From an uncultured Elusimicrobia bacterium (GTDB lineage Bacteria; Elusimicrobiota; Elusimicrobia; UBA1565; UBA9628), in NCBI GenBank assembly GCA_903830945.1, contig CAIKVT010000055.1, positions 1 to 64,000 on the forward strand: DNA of 64,000 bases, written 5' to 3'. How positions within the stretch are numbered: position 1 is the stretch's first letter; each line of letters starts with the position of its first letter. Positions 7,978 through 16,578 of this stretch are shown here, piece after piece. The notes under the pieces were generated by a model, which saw only the letters and a program-made list of their open reading frames with translations, was not told the origin of the DNA and did no database searches. Both the position numbers and the translations under genes were made by a program.

Positions 7978-9660
7978 TTAAGCCAACGGCTTGCGCAGCT
8001 TTTTACGCATGGATCTTTCGAGCCCGCTCGACTTCCGGCCCACCTGCGCCAGCGCGGTCTCCGCGCGTTTCAGGATCCGGGCGCGCCAGGCCTTCTCCTT
8101 AATGCCGGCCAGGTTGATGAGCACGTTGTAATAGGCGCCCAAAGCCGCGGCCCGCGCCATCAGGCCCGCCACGCCCGCGTCCGAAGCCGCGTTCGGGTTG
8201 CCTTTCTTTTCGGCGAGCGCCACGCAATCGAGCACAGCGACTTGCTTCTCCAAGACCCCCAAAGGCTCCAACGTGGCCGCCTTGGTCGCGGCGGTGATCG
8301 CGGCCTTGCGCGCCGCGGCCTGCGCCGCATCCTCCTTGGGCAGTCCCATCGCGGCCATGAGCTTGTTGAAGGCCTCGGTGTCGTCATCTACGGCCCGGAT
8401 CATGGACTTGAGCAGCTCCTGGGCCTTCACGGCCATAACCTCCATCTCCTCGCGGACGGCCTCGTATCCCTTCTTCTCGTGGGTCAAAACTGAGACCATG
8501 GCGCACAAAGCCGCGGCCAAGGCGCCGGAAAGAGCCGCCACGGAGCCGCCGCCCGGGGCCGGTGCGCGGGAGGCGAGCTCCCTTAAAAATTTCTTAAGGG
8601 GGGCATCGGCCAAAGGCGTGGGCCTGCGGAAGCGCTCCTCGATGACCTTAGCGGCCGGATCGAAGGGCGCCACGTCGGAAAGCCCTAAGGACTGAAGCGC
8701 GGTCTCCATGAGTTCATCTTCACAGACGCCCGTGCTCTGTCCCTGTTTCTTGCAGAAATAGCGGCCGGCCTCGAGCAAGACCCGGCGCGGCACCAGGCCG
8801 ACCACCTCGCTGCCCGTCACGCGCAGGCCCTTCTGCGCGGCCAGCTCGCAGCAAGCGTCATAGACCTCATGCACCGGCGCGGCGTCGATGTCGAGGATGT
8901 TGATGGTGACCTGAGCGCGATGGTACTCGGGAATGAACCAACCGGTCGCCTGAACGCCCTTGAACATCCCCGGCTCTCGCAGGTCCTTGCCGTCCGGGCC
9001 TTTCATCTTCTCGCCCTTGGCGTCGCGCTTGAGGCGGCCGGACTCGCGGATGGCGAAGGCGATGTCCTTGGCCAAGGCCACGCTGGCGGTGTTGAGATTG
9101 ACGTTGTAGGCGATGAGGAAGTTCCGCGCGCCCACCGCTGTGGCCCCGGCCTTGGCGTTGAACTTGGCCGGGCCGAAGTCCGGCTTCCATTCGGGATCTT
9201 TAAGCTTCTCTTCCAGGGCCTCATACTCGCCGGCTCGGATGTCGGGCAGGCGCCTGCGCTCCGGCCGGACCGCGGCCTCGGCATAAAGATAGACCGGCAC
9301 GTCGAGTTCCCGGCCCACGCGCTCGGCGAGTCTTCGGGAAAGCTCCACGCAGTCCTTCATGCTGGCGCCATCGATGGGAATAAAGGGGCAGACGTCGCAG
9401 GCGCCCTGACGCGCGTGTTCGCCCTTGTGCCGGCGCATATCGATAAGTTCTACGCCCTTTCGGATGGCCTGAAACGCAGCCTCCAGGACGTCCTGAGGGG
9501 CGCCGACAAAAGTATAGACGGTACGATTGGTAGCGGCGCCGGGATCCACATCGAGCAGGGCCACGCCTGGCACGGATCTGACCGCGTCGGCGATGGCGTC
9601 GATGACCTTACGATCGCGGCCTTCGCTGAAATTGGGCACGCACTCGACCAAAGCGCTCAT
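7978..9660 (-). CDS. ftcD: Bifunctional glutamate formimidoyltransferase / formimidoyl-THF cyclodeaminase
   Basis: A 560-residue fusion. The N-terminal 300 residues are the formiminotransferase (start MSALVECVPNFSEGRD, the typical N-terminus), which moves the formimino group of N-formimino-L-glutamate to tetrahydrofolate. The C-terminal part from about residue 350 is the cyclodeaminase (PAPGGGSVAAL), which releases ammonia and forms 5,10-methenyl-THF. Together they complete histidine breakdown to glutamate. The ATG at 9660 is chosen because AAAGGAGG precedes it and the family N-terminus begins there; the open frame continues upstream without homology. The fused form is typical of vertebrates and found in some bacteria. 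hutI and hutU are nearby but in separate units. Confidence 0.93.
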   Translation of the reverse strand: MSALVECVPNFSEGRDRKVIDAIADAVRSVPGVALLDVDPGAATNRTVYTFVGAPQDVLEAAFQAIRKGVELIDMRRHKGEHARQGACDVCPFIPIDGASMKDCVELSRRLAERVGRELDVPVYLYAEAAVRPERRRLPDIRAGEYEALEEKLKDPEWKPDFGPAKFNAKAGATAVGARNFLIAYNVNLNTASVALAKDIAFAIRESGRLKRDAKGEKMKGPDGKDLREPGMFKGVQATGWFIPEYHRAQVTINILDIDAAPVHEVYDACCELAAQKGLRVTGSEVVGLVPRRVLLEAGRYFCKKQGQSTGVCEDELMETALQSLGLSDVAPFDPAAKVIEERFRRPTPLADAPLKKFLRELASRAPAPGGGSVAALSGALAAALCAMVSVLTHEKKGYEAVREEMEVMAVKAQELLKSMIRAVDDDTEAFNKLMAAMGLPKEDAAQAAARKAAITAATKAATLEPLGVLEKQVAVLDCVALAEKKGNPNAASDAGVAGLMARAAALGAYYNVLINLAGIKEKAWRARILKRAETALAQVGRKSSGLERSMRKKLRKPLA

Positions 9661-9729
9661 GGCTGCCTCCTTTGCGACTCCCGTCCTCGGTATGATACAA
9701 AACCTCGAACCGGACCGTGCTGGGAGTAG

Positions 9730-9735
9730 TATAAT
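9730..9735 (+). promoter_or_regulatory. Candidate -10 box (TATAAT) for the small membrane protein gene
   Basis: A perfect TATAAT ends 12 bp before the ATG at 9748, in the 87-bp gap between divergent genes. No convincing -35 box is seen at 16-18 bp spacing. If used, transcription would start only a few bases before the ATG, giving an almost leaderless mRNA. Confidence 0.35.
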
Positions 9736-9747
9736 GGACTTGTAGTC

Positions 9748-10155
9748 ATGCTCATCATACTCTTGCCGCTGGCCTGCTTCCCCCTGCTGGGCTTGGAGTC
9801 CATGCGCTGGCATCATCACCACGGCCAGCATCGTCTCCTGCGCAAGGCCTTCTGGCTGGCCTGGACTTCCAGCGTTCTTTGGTCCCTACTGGGCGACTAT
9901 GTCTCGACGGCTTATCCCAGCTGGTCCTGGCTCTTCTATCTCCTGTTGGCCGCAGGCGCCTCCTACACCGGCTTCTGCGCCTGGAAACTCTACGAGAAGA
10001 GCCAGCGACAGAGATGTACGATCCGAACGATCCTCGCTTACGTCCTCGTCTTCAACCTGATCGCCTGGCTCATGCCGGATACGGGTTGGATCATGCTCCA
10101 GGAGAAGGTGGCGGCAACAGGGTCTTTGTCGCACTGGCGCGGACCTCTACACTAA
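9748..10155 (+). CDS. Small integral membrane protein, function unknown
   Basis: A 135-residue protein with hydrophobic segments at about residues 2-16, 33-50, 57-77 and 93-112, so probably four membrane spans. A His-rich stretch (MRWHHHHGQH) lies after the first span, and the C-terminus is hydrophilic. I do not recognise a family. It is the only plus-strand gene between ftcD and proS, is transcribed divergently from ftcD, and ends 10 bp before the converging proS stop codon. The consistent membrane pattern supports a real gene. Confidence 0.6.
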   Translation: MLIILLPLACFPLLGLESMRWHHHHGQHRLLRKAFWLAWTSSVLWSLLGDYVSTAYPSWSWLFYLLLAAGASYTGFCAWKLYEKSQRQRCTIRTILAYVLVFNLIAWLMPDTGWIMLQEKVAATGSLSHWRGPLH

Positions 10156-10165
10156 CAGCTGACTT

Positions 10166-11728
10166 TCAGTAGGCTTTCGCCATCACCACGCGCTGGGCCG
10201 AGGGCTTGCCCGTGAGGATGCACTGGCCCGCGCCCCGGGCCGCGGCCGGGATGTCCTCGGCCAACGGGATGCAGCGGATCGAGGTCTCGAAGCGCTTGGC
10301 CATCTCGTCTTCGTGCACGGCCTCTCCGGCCCAGTGCACCCAGGCGAATCCCCCGCCTTCTGACTGGAAGAACTTCTCAAACTCCGCAAGGGTGTCGATG
10401 ACGCGGGTACGGCTGTCCCGGAAGGCGCGGGCGCGCTCCAACAGTTCCTTCTGCATGGACTCCAAACACGGCTTGACCGAGGCGATAGCCTCGGCGCGAG
10501 GCAGGAAACTCTTGGCGCGCTTGCGCCGGACCCCGTCGGCCTCGCCGGGCACATCCTTGACGAAACGCCGCACCAGGCACAGGCTCCCTTTCTCAAGGTC
10601 CTTGGGCCCGATCTCGATACGCAGTGGCACGCCCTTGCGCTCCCACTCGTAGAACTTGTCTCCCGGAGAGAAACCCTCGCGCTCGTCGAGCTTGACCGAT
10701 AGGCCCTGGGCCTTGAGCTCGGCCATGGTCTGGCGCGCCTCGGACATAACCCTGACCTTCTCCTCGTCGCTCTTGTAGATGGGCACGATGGCAACGTGGA
10801 TGGGGGCAAGTTTGGGCGGCAGGACCAAGCCGATGTCATCGCTATGCGCCATGATCAGCGCCCCGATGAGGCGCGTGGAGACGCCCCAGGAGGATGCGTA
10901 GACGTAATCCAACTTGCCTTCGGCGTTGAGGAACTGCACGTCAGCGGACTTGGCGAAATTCTGGCCCAGATAGTGGCTGGTGCCCATCTGCAGGGCCCGG
11001 CCGTCCTGCATCATTCCTTCGATACAGAAAGTGTCCAGAGCCCCGGCGAAGCGCTCACCCGGGGTCTTATGGCCGCGGATGACCGGCACGGCCAAGACGT
11101 TCTCGGCCACGTCGGCATAGACGCCGAGCATGCGCTCGGTCTCCTCGACGGCCTCCGCCGCGGTGGCATGGGCGGTATGGCCTTCCTGCCAGAGGAACTC
11201 CGCGGTGCGCAAAAATAAGCGCGTACGCATCTCCCAGCGCACGATGTTGCACCACTGATTGATGAGCACGGGCAGGTCTCGATAGCTCTGTATCCAGCCC
11301 TTGAAGGTCTCCCAGATGATAGTCTCGCTGGTGGGTCGAACGATCAAAGGCTCGTCAAGCTGGGAATCGGGATCCGGTACGACCTTGCCGCCCACGGACT
11401 TAAGGCGGTAATGGGTGACTACCGCGCATTCCTTAGCGAAGCCCGCCGCGTGCGCCTCCTCCTTGGCCATCAAGGAGAGCGGGATGAACATGGGGAAATA
11501 GGCGTTCTGGTGGCCCGTAGCCTTGAAGCGGTCGTCAAGCTCGCGCTGGAGCTTCTCCCAGATGGCGTAGCCATGAGGGCGGATGACCATGCAGCCGCGC
11601 ACGACCGAGTGCTCGGCCAGCTGGGCGCGCTTGATGACGTCGAGGTACCACTGGCCGTAGTCTTGGGCGCGGGTGGTGATGCCTGCCTCGCCGACGCCGG
11701 GTTTGGACTGCTGGGTCTGCTGTGCCAT
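10166..11728 (-). CDS. proS: Prolyl-tRNA synthetase, archaeal/eukaryotic type
   Basis: A 520-residue class II aminoacyl-tRNA synthetase that charges tRNA-Pro. It lacks the large editing insertion of the classical bacterial enzyme and matches the shorter archaeal/eukaryotic type: the catalytic core has RPTSETIIWETF and RWEMRTRLFLRTAEFLWQEGH, followed by the anticodon-binding domain (about residues 300-400) and a C-terminal extension ending in AKAY. A C-terminal Tyr whose carboxylate points to the active site is a hallmark of this type. ATG at 11728, with GGAGGTCC upstream. It stands alone, convergent with the small membrane protein gene. The type is found in scattered bacterial phyla, so it is useful for phylogeny. 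Confidence 0.93.
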   Translation of the reverse strand: MAQQTQQSKPGVGEAGITTRAQDYGQWYLDVIKRAQLAEHSVVRGCMVIRPHGYAIWEKLQRELDDRFKATGHQNAYFPMFIPLSLMAKEEAHAAGFAKECAVVTHYRLKSVGGKVVPDPDSQLDEPLIVRPTSETIIWETFKGWIQSYRDLPVLINQWCNIVRWEMRTRLFLRTAEFLWQEGHTAHATAAEAVEETERMLGVYADVAENVLAVPVIRGHKTPGERFAGALDTFCIEGMMQDGRALQMGTSHYLGQNFAKSADVQFLNAEGKLDYVYASSWGVSTRLIGALIMAHSDDIGLVLPPKLAPIHVAIVPIYKSDEEKVRVMSEARQTMAELKAQGLSVKLDEREGFSPGDKFYEWERKGVPLRIEIGPKDLEKGSLCLVRRFVKDVPGEADGVRRKRAKSFLPRAEAIASVKPCLESMQKELLERARAFRDSRTRVIDTLAEFEKFFQSEGGGFAWVHWAGEAVHEDEMAKRFETSIRCIPLAEDIPAAARGAGQCILTGKPSAQRVVMAKAY

Positions 11729-11769
11729 GGGACCTCCGTCAGGGTTCGAGAGGAGATAGGATATCGAAT

Positions 11770-13110
11770 TTAGGTGCGCAGCACCAAGGTCCGCAGCTCC
11801 GAGAACTCCTCGATGGAGAAGCGCACGCCTTCCCGGCCGATGCCGGAGTCCTTGGTCCCTCCGTAAGGCATGGCGTCGGAACGGAAGGTGGGCACGTCGT
11901 TGACGATGATACCGCCCACGGGCAAACGCTCCCAGAAACGCATGATGACGCCCATATCCTTAGTAAAGAGCCCGGCCTGCAGGCCGTAGCGGCTCTGCGC
12001 CATGCGCCGCAAGGCTTCGTCGGCCGAGGGCACCGGAGCGAGGGTGGTCACGGGCCCGAAGATCTCGTCGCAACTCACCCGGCAATGCTCCGGCACGTCT
12101 TCCAGGACGGTCGGCTCGAAGAAATCGGCTTTGCGCTTGCCGCCGCACAGGACCTCAGCTCCGGCCGCGACCGCGTCCTGCACCCAGGACTCCACGCGCT
12201 TGGCCTCCGCCTCCGTGATGAGCGGCCCCACGTCCGTCTTCTCGTCCGCCGGGTCTCCCTGCTTGAGCTCCGAGACCTTCTTGAGCAAAAGCGACTTGAA
12301 CTCGGCATAGACCTTGTCCAAAACGAATATGCGCTGGACCTTGATGCAGACCTGGCCCGCGTAGACGTTTGCGCCCCAGGCACAACGCGCGGCGGCCAGT
12401 TCCAGGTCCGCGTCCTCGCCCACGAACACGCCCGCGTTGCCGCCCAGTTCCAGCAAAACAGACTTCTTGCCGGCCAAGGACTTCAGACGCCAGCCCACGA
12501 TCCCGCTGCCCGTGAAGGAAAGCACGGCGAAACGGTCGTCCTTGACCAAGGCCTCGGCAGCCTCTCCGCTGACCTTGACCACGGCCATGGCCTCGGCCGG
12601 CCAGCCGGATTCCACGACCAGGCGGCCCAGTTCCACGGCCACGCGCCGCGCGCAGGAAGCCGGCTTGTGCACGTAGGGCGCGCCCACCGCTATGGCCGGG
12701 GCCACCTTATGAGCCACCAGGTTCAGAGGAAAGTTAAAAGGCGAGATGAGCAGAGCCGGCCCGCGCGCGAAACGCCGAATCAAGGCCAGGCGGCCCTCCG
12801 TGCCGGGCTCCAGGTCCAGGGGCATGACCTCCCCGCCCAGGCGCAAAGCCTCCTGTCCGGCCCAGCGGAAGGTGAAAACAGCGCGCGCCACCTCGCGCCG
12901 CGCGTCCTTGATTGGCTTTTTCACCTCTTCGGTGATGAGCCGGGCGAACTCCTCGGAGCGCTTGGTCAAGCCCTCGGAGATGCGCGTGAGTATCGCCGCG
13001 CGCTCATGCGCGGGCATGGCCGCGGTCTTGACCGAGGCCGCGGCTATGCGGCCCGCGAGCTCCGCCGCTTGGCTTGTCGTAAGCTGATTATCCCGAACCA
13101 TTTCAGCCAT
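11770..13110 (-). CDS. NAD(P)-dependent aldehyde dehydrogenase (lactaldehyde/GAPN-like)
   Basis: A 446-residue soluble aldehyde dehydrogenase. The cofactor region has ISPFNFPLNLVAHKVAPA and the nucleotide-binding GSG in SFTGSGIVGW. The general base Glu is in LELGGN and the nucleophilic Cys in YAGQVCIKVQR. A GREG segment near the C-terminus (DSGIGREGVR) is as in phosphonoacetaldehyde, lactaldehyde and non-phosphorylating glyceraldehyde-3-phosphate dehydrogenases. It makes an acid, not an acyl-CoA, and is thus distinct from the microcompartment enzyme in this window. The ATG at 13110 lies 67 bp inside the 3' end of the preceding HAD gene; GGGGTGG six bases upstream supports it. Substrate not determinable. 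Confidence 0.88.
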   Translation of the reverse strand: MAEMVRDNQLTTSQAAELAGRIAAASVKTAAMPAHERAAILTRISEGLTKRSEEFARLITEEVKKPIKDARREVARAVFTFRWAGQEALRLGGEVMPLDLEPGTEGRLALIRRFARGPALLISPFNFPLNLVAHKVAPAIAVGAPYVHKPASCARRVAVELGRLVVESGWPAEAMAVVKVSGEAAEALVKDDRFAVLSFTGSGIVGWRLKSLAGKKSVLLELGGNAGVFVGEDADLELAAARCAWGANVYAGQVCIKVQRIFVLDKVYAEFKSLLLKKVSELKQGDPADEKTDVGPLITEAEAKRVESWVQDAVAAGAEVLCGGKRKADFFEPTVLEDVPEHCRVSCDEIFGPVTTLAPVPSADEALRRMAQSRYGLQAGLFTKDMGVIMRFWERLPVGGIIVNDVPTFRSDAMPYGGTKDSGIGREGVRFSIEEFSELRTLVLRT

Positions 13111-13793
13111 TTGTCCACCCCAAAAAAATCGCGCGCCAGATGGTCCGGCCGCGAACGCTTGAGTTCCGCCAACGACGAAAAGCCAGTGCCCACGGCCACG
13201 GTCTGATATCCGGCCTTGCGGCCGGCGGACACATCGAAAGGAGTATCGCCGATCACGAAAACGTCCTGAGGGCGGATGCGTCCCCCCGCGTAACGGGCCG
13301 CCCGGCGCACAGCCTGTTTCAGGATGAGGTCGCGATGAAAAGAGTCCGAGCCGAAGCCTCCAAAATGAAAATAGCCGTTGAAGCCGGAAGGACTGAGCTT
13401 GATGCGCGCCCCCGCCTCGAGATTGCCCGTGCCCAAACCCAAAAGCACTCCTGGTTCGCGCTTGAGGCGCTTTAAGAGAGTCTTGATGCCGGGAGGCAAT
13501 ATGTAGGTCTTCTCCCGCGTAGCTCGGCGCACGTAGCGGGGCAGGAGGCGCAAGTACTCACGATAGAGCCTGGCCACGGCGCGCTGAGTAGGCTTGCGGC
13601 CGGTGGCGAGACGATAGGCGGTGGCGAAATTCCAAAGGTCCGTGCGTCCGGCCAAAGAGAATTCGCTGCACACGCACTCCTTGCCGTAGAGCTTGCGGGT
13701 CGCCTCGTCCAAAGCCTTGCGGCCCGCGCCACCGGCCCTGACCAATGTGCCGTCTATGTCGAAGAGAAGGACCTTGCGAGCCATACGGCTCAC
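13044..13793 (-). CDS. HAD-family phosphatase (phosphoglycolate phosphatase-like)
   Basis: A 249-residue haloacid-dehalogenase hydrolase. Motif I is LLFDIDGTLV with the nucleophile and acid/base Asp near residues 10 and 12; the helical cap follows (residues 20-110), motif II is LGLGTGN and motif IV is VIGDTPFDVSAG. The arrangement is that of class I cap enzymes such as phosphoglycolate phosphatase. The 3' end overlaps the aldehyde dehydrogenase gene by 67 bp, unusually long for this window. Just upstream is the CheC-like gene, with a 4-bp overlap between that stop codon and this start. Substrate unknown. Confidence 0.8.
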   Translation of the reverse strand: MSRMARKVLLFDIDGTLVRAGGAGRKALDEATRKLYGKECVCSEFSLAGRTDLWNFATAYRLATGRKPTQRAVARLYREYLRLLPRYVRRATREKTYILPPGIKTLLKRLKREPGVLLGLGTGNLEAGARIKLSPSGFNGYFHFGGFGSDSFHRDLILKQAVRRAARYAGGRIRPQDVFVIGDTPFDVSAGRKAGYQTVAVGTGFSSLAELKRSRPDHLARDFFGVDKWLKWFGIISLRQAKRRSSRAA

Positions 13794-14377
13794 CTATCGA
13801 GGGCGTTGAGAATGAAATTGACGATGAGGTCATCGAGCATCATCATCAAGGTGCAATCGGCCGCGATGTCCTGGGAGGAGAGGGTGATGGTGGCGCTGAA
13901 GATCTTACCTACAGGCTGCAAGGCGCCGAAGGCGGCCGTGATGATGTCCGCGCGCCCTCCGCGTACGCTCTTGGGCGCGGATAGGATAAAAGCCATACCG
14001 CAGCGGTCGGCCAAGGCGGCGGCGATGGCGTTGATGACGATATTGGAGACCTCGGCGACCGCGACCTCCTGCATCTGGGGAGTCGCCTGCAGACTACGGC
14101 GGTTGCTGGCCAGGAAAGCCTGGGTCATCACAGCGGAGGAGTGCGACGTGAAATAGGACAAGAACACACGGCCGGGCGAGGAGCAGTAGGCGCCGAAGAA
14201 GTACTGGCTGGGCTGGCCCAATTCCGCGAAGTCATCAGCCGTGGCGTAGGCCTTGAGCGCGGCGGTCTTGACGCTCCACTGGGTCCTGGAAATAGCGACG
14301 AGCTTAGATGTGCTGGCCGCGATGCCGGCCTCCAAGAGGCCGAGTATGGCTTTCTGGTCGTCAGACGTGATTTTCAT
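13790..14377 (-). CDS. CheC/CheX-like chemotaxis phosphatase
   Basis: About 195 residues, starting at MKITSDDQ; an upstream in-frame Met would overlap the cheY-like gene by far more. The segment around residues 110-130 (EVAVAEVSNIVINAI) fits the conserved E-x-x-N helix of CheC/CheX/FliY phosphatases, which dephosphorylate CheY-P. A second such helix is weak (MMMLDDLIVNFILNALDR near the C-terminus). The gene overlaps the 3' end of a single-domain CheY-like receiver by 17 bp, so the two very likely form a receiver-phosphatase pair. No flagellar or MCP gene is in the window; the pair may serve pili or another output. Confidence 0.7.
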   Translation of the reverse strand: MKITSDDQKAILGLLEAGIAASTSKLVAISRTQWSVKTAALKAYATADDFAELGQPSQYFFGAYCSSPGRVFLSYFTSHSSAVMTQAFLASNRRSLQATPQMQEVAVAEVSNIVINAIAAALADRCGMAFILSAPKSVRGGRADIITAAFGALQPVGKIFSATITLSSQDIAADCTLMMMLDDLIVNFILNALDR

Positions 14378-14738
14378 TAGGAAAAACCTTACCCAGGACC
14401 TCGCGCAAGGAATCAAGCTCGATGGGCTTGGGCAGAAGTTCCATGGCGCCGGCCTGAAGCGCTTGCTCTCTGATGCGGGCCTGACTGTTGCCCGAGACGA
14501 TGATGGCGCGCACCTTAGGGTCGGCCTTGCATAAAGCCTTCAAGATGGTCAGGCCGTCCTCCTTGGGCAAGGAAAGGTCTATGGTGAGGCCGTCGGGCTT
14601 ATACTTCTGGTAGGCGGCCAGAGCGCCGGCCAAGTCCTCGGCCTCGGCCACGACCTGATGGCCGAGGATATCGAGCATGTCCTTGAACATCTCACGCGTG
14701 AGGAAATTGTCCTCGACGATCATCATACGCAGTCCCAT
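14361..14738 (-). CDS. CheY-like single-domain response regulator
   Basis: A 125-residue receiver. It starts MGLRMMIVEDNFLTREMF (acidic pair E-D), with phosphoacceptor Asp in TIDLSLPKEDG, the switch Ser in IIVSGNSQ and Lys in LPKPIEL. There is no output domain. It precedes and overlaps the CheC-like phosphatase gene, suggesting that its phosphorylation is terminated by that protein. hutI lies 12 bp downstream of its start on the opposite side of a probable promoter region, with no functional link evident. Confidence 0.85.
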   Translation of the reverse strand: MGLRMMIVEDNFLTREMFKDMLDILGHQVVAEAEDLAGALAAYQKYKPDGLTIDLSLPKEDGLTILKALCKADPKVRAIIVSGNSQARIREQALQAGAMELLPKPIELDSLREVLGKVFPNENHV

Positions 14739-14750
14739 AATCTACTTCTA

Positions 14751-16013
14751 TTATAGCCTATACTCGTGCCGAGAGTGTACCATGACTCCACGCTTTATTG
14801 TCCAAACGACCTGAGAAGCGCCGAAATAATAGGGCAGCTCCCGGTAGTCCTCGGCTTCGTAGCAAACGAGGTCCGCGACCTTGCCTGGCTCAAGGCTGCC
14901 GTGGCTCTTCTGCAGGCCCAGGGCGGCGGCGCCATTGATGGTGGCAGCGACCAGGGCCTCCTCCGGGGTCATCCTCATTTGTGTGCAGGCGATGGACATG
15001 ATCATGCGCATGTCCCAGCAGGGGCAGGAGCCGGGGTTAAAATCAGTGGCCAGGGCGACAGCGGCGCCCGCATCGATAAGACGACGAGCCGGGGGATAAG
15101 ACTTATTAAGAAAGTAATTGGAGCCTGGGACGAGAGTGGCCACCGTGCCGGCTATCGAGAGCAGGGCCAGGTCCGAGTCGTCGAGGCAGTCGAGATGGTC
15201 GGCTGAGACGGCTCCGGATCGAAGTGCCATGGGGATGCTGGCGCTGCGGGTGAGTTGCTCGGCATGGATCTTGGGCTTGAGGCCGGCCCGAGCCGCGACT
15301 TCGAATATGCGTTGGGATTCCTCGATGGTGAAGAAGCCTTTCTCGCAGAAGATGTCGACGAAGGTCGCCAGCTTCTCTTGAGAGACTGCTGGTATCATTT
15401 CCTCGCACACACGCCTTATGTAACCTTCGCGGTCGTGCTTCATCTCGCCGGGCAGGGCATGGGCGCCGAGAAATGTGGCCACGAATTCGAGGGGGCCGGT
15501 TTCGTCGGCGGCTTTGATGGCCCGGAGCATCTTGAGTTCGTTGATGAGGTCGAGGCCATAGCCGGATTTGGCCTCTATGGTCGTGGTTCCACACTCAAGG
15601 AATCGTCCAGCCCGAAAGCGGAGGCTGTCCGTGAGGGCGTTAAGGGTCGCGCCGCGGACTCCATCGACCGTGGAAAGGATACCGCCGCCGTCAGAGGCGA
15701 TGTCGGCGTAGGTTTTCCCTTGGAGGCGGGACTCGAAGTCCTTGAGACGAGGGCCGGCGAAGACGGGGTGGGTATGGCTGTCCACGAAGCCGGGGAAGAC
15801 GACTTTGCCACCGACGTCGATGATGCGTGCCTTGGCAGCGAGTTCGTGGGCTTGGACGAGGTCGCGCAGGCCGGCGGCGAGTATCTTGCCGTCGTCTATG
15901 AGGACGGCGCCTTCGCGCACCAGGCCGACGGAGCGCATCTCCTGGCCGTGGCGGGCCCGGTCAGGGCCGGCCATGGTGAGGAGTTGTGAGGCGTTGACTA
16001 TGAGGTCGCTCAT
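14751..16013 (-). CDS. hutI: Imidazolonepropionase
   Basis: A 420-residue amidohydrolase-superfamily enzyme that opens the ring of 4-imidazolone-5-propanoate to N-formimino-L-glutamate, third step of histidine breakdown. The metal-binding H-x-H is in GFVDSHTHPVFAG near residue 75; further marks are SGYGLDL, HAEQLTRSAS and ATDFNPGSCP, all typical of HutI. Length matches the family. It works between HutU (17.1-18.8 kb) and FtcD (8.0-9.7 kb), yet is separated from both by unrelated genes. It is divergently transcribed from a lipoprotein gene. No clear ribosome-binding site is visible. Confidence 0.95.
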   Translation of the reverse strand: MSDLIVNASQLLTMAGPDRARHGQEMRSVGLVREGAVLIDDGKILAAGLRDLVQAHELAAKARIIDVGGKVVFPGFVDSHTHPVFAGPRLKDFESRLQGKTYADIASDGGGILSTVDGVRGATLNALTDSLRFRAGRFLECGTTTIEAKSGYGLDLINELKMLRAIKAADETGPLEFVATFLGAHALPGEMKHDREGYIRRVCEEMIPAVSQEKLATFVDIFCEKGFFTIEESQRIFEVAARAGLKPKIHAEQLTRSASIPMALRSGAVSADHLDCLDDSDLALLSIAGTVATLVPGSNYFLNKSYPPARRLIDAGAAVALATDFNPGSCPCWDMRMIMSIACTQMRMTPEEALVAATINGAAALGLQKSHGSLEPGKVADLVCYEAEDYRELPYYFGASQVVWTIKRGVMVHSRHEYRL

Positions 16014-16067
16014 GGGGTGATGAAGGGAATTATAGTCTATTTGCCTGCGAAGGTCGTTCTGGGAATG

Positions 16068-16073
16068 TATAAT
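16068..16073 (+). promoter_or_regulatory. Candidate -10 box (TATAAT) for the lipoprotein gene
   Basis: TATAAT lies 30 bp before the ATG at 16104, and CAGGAG at 16091-16096 gives a ribosome-binding site seven bases before the start. No good -35 hexamer at standard spacing, so confidence is moderate. Confidence 0.4.
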
Positions 16074-16103
16074 TTAAACTACCGCCCTATCAGGAGCAAT
16101 CAC

Positions 16104-16556
16104 ATGAGGACATCGACCATCTCCAGCATCGCCCTCTTCCCATTCCTGCTGACCGGCTGCATGACCATGCGCAACAGCAAGGCCATCGCCATAACCCCCG
16201 AGCCCGGGACCACCACCGTCACCGTCGCCGCTGATGCCGTGGCCAGGTGCTATAACCTTCTCTTGGTGGAGTTGTGCTCTCTAGACCTCCGCCTGCGGCA
16301 GGTGGGAGGCATATCGACGCAAAGCCCCCAGGCCAAGAAGATCCGGGCTTTTATCTCAGCCAACTACGACAGGATCATCAGCGACCTGTCTTCCGGCAGC
16401 GGTCAGGGTCTTTCCGCGCTGTTGGACCTCCTGCGGATACCGGCGGATCAGAAGGTGGAGGCCATCCTCGACATGAAGGCCTTCAACATCCAGGCGCGGC
16501 AGAATGTTCAAGACTTCACAACGCTAGTGATCGACAAACTGCTCAAGAGCGCCTAG
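16104..16556 (+). CDS. Small lipoprotein, function unknown
   Basis: A 150-residue protein. The start at 16104 is chosen because it follows CAGGAG and gives a normal lipoprotein signal peptide: MRTSTISS, a hydrophobic core and the lipobox LLTGC with the lipidated Cys near residue 19. The mature part is mostly helical and has an IRAFISANYDRIISDLSSG segment. I do not recognise a family. It is a single gene, transcribed away from hutI and convergent with yajQ. Confidence 0.7.
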   Translation: MRTSTISSIALFPFLLTGCMTMRNSKAIAITPEPGTTTVTVAADAVARCYNLLLVELCSLDLRLRQVGGISTQSPQAKKIRAFISANYDRIISDLSSGSGQGLSALLDLLRIPADQKVEAILDMKAFNIQARQNVQDFTTLVIDKLLKSA

Positions 16557-16578
16557 GCGGCTTGCCGCGTCGTGCCTG

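Noticed and set aside
6725-7981. A 418-codon open frame on the plus strand opposite the Ldh_2 gene
   Set aside because: It mirrors a real gene with clear Ldh_2 motifs on the minus strand; the translation is Arg/His/Gly-rich without any family pattern. High GC content produces many such antisense frames.
11722-13206. A 494-codon plus-strand frame opposite the aldehyde dehydrogenase
   Set aside because: The minus strand encodes a complete aldehyde dehydrogenase with catalytic Cys and Glu; the plus frame has no domain.
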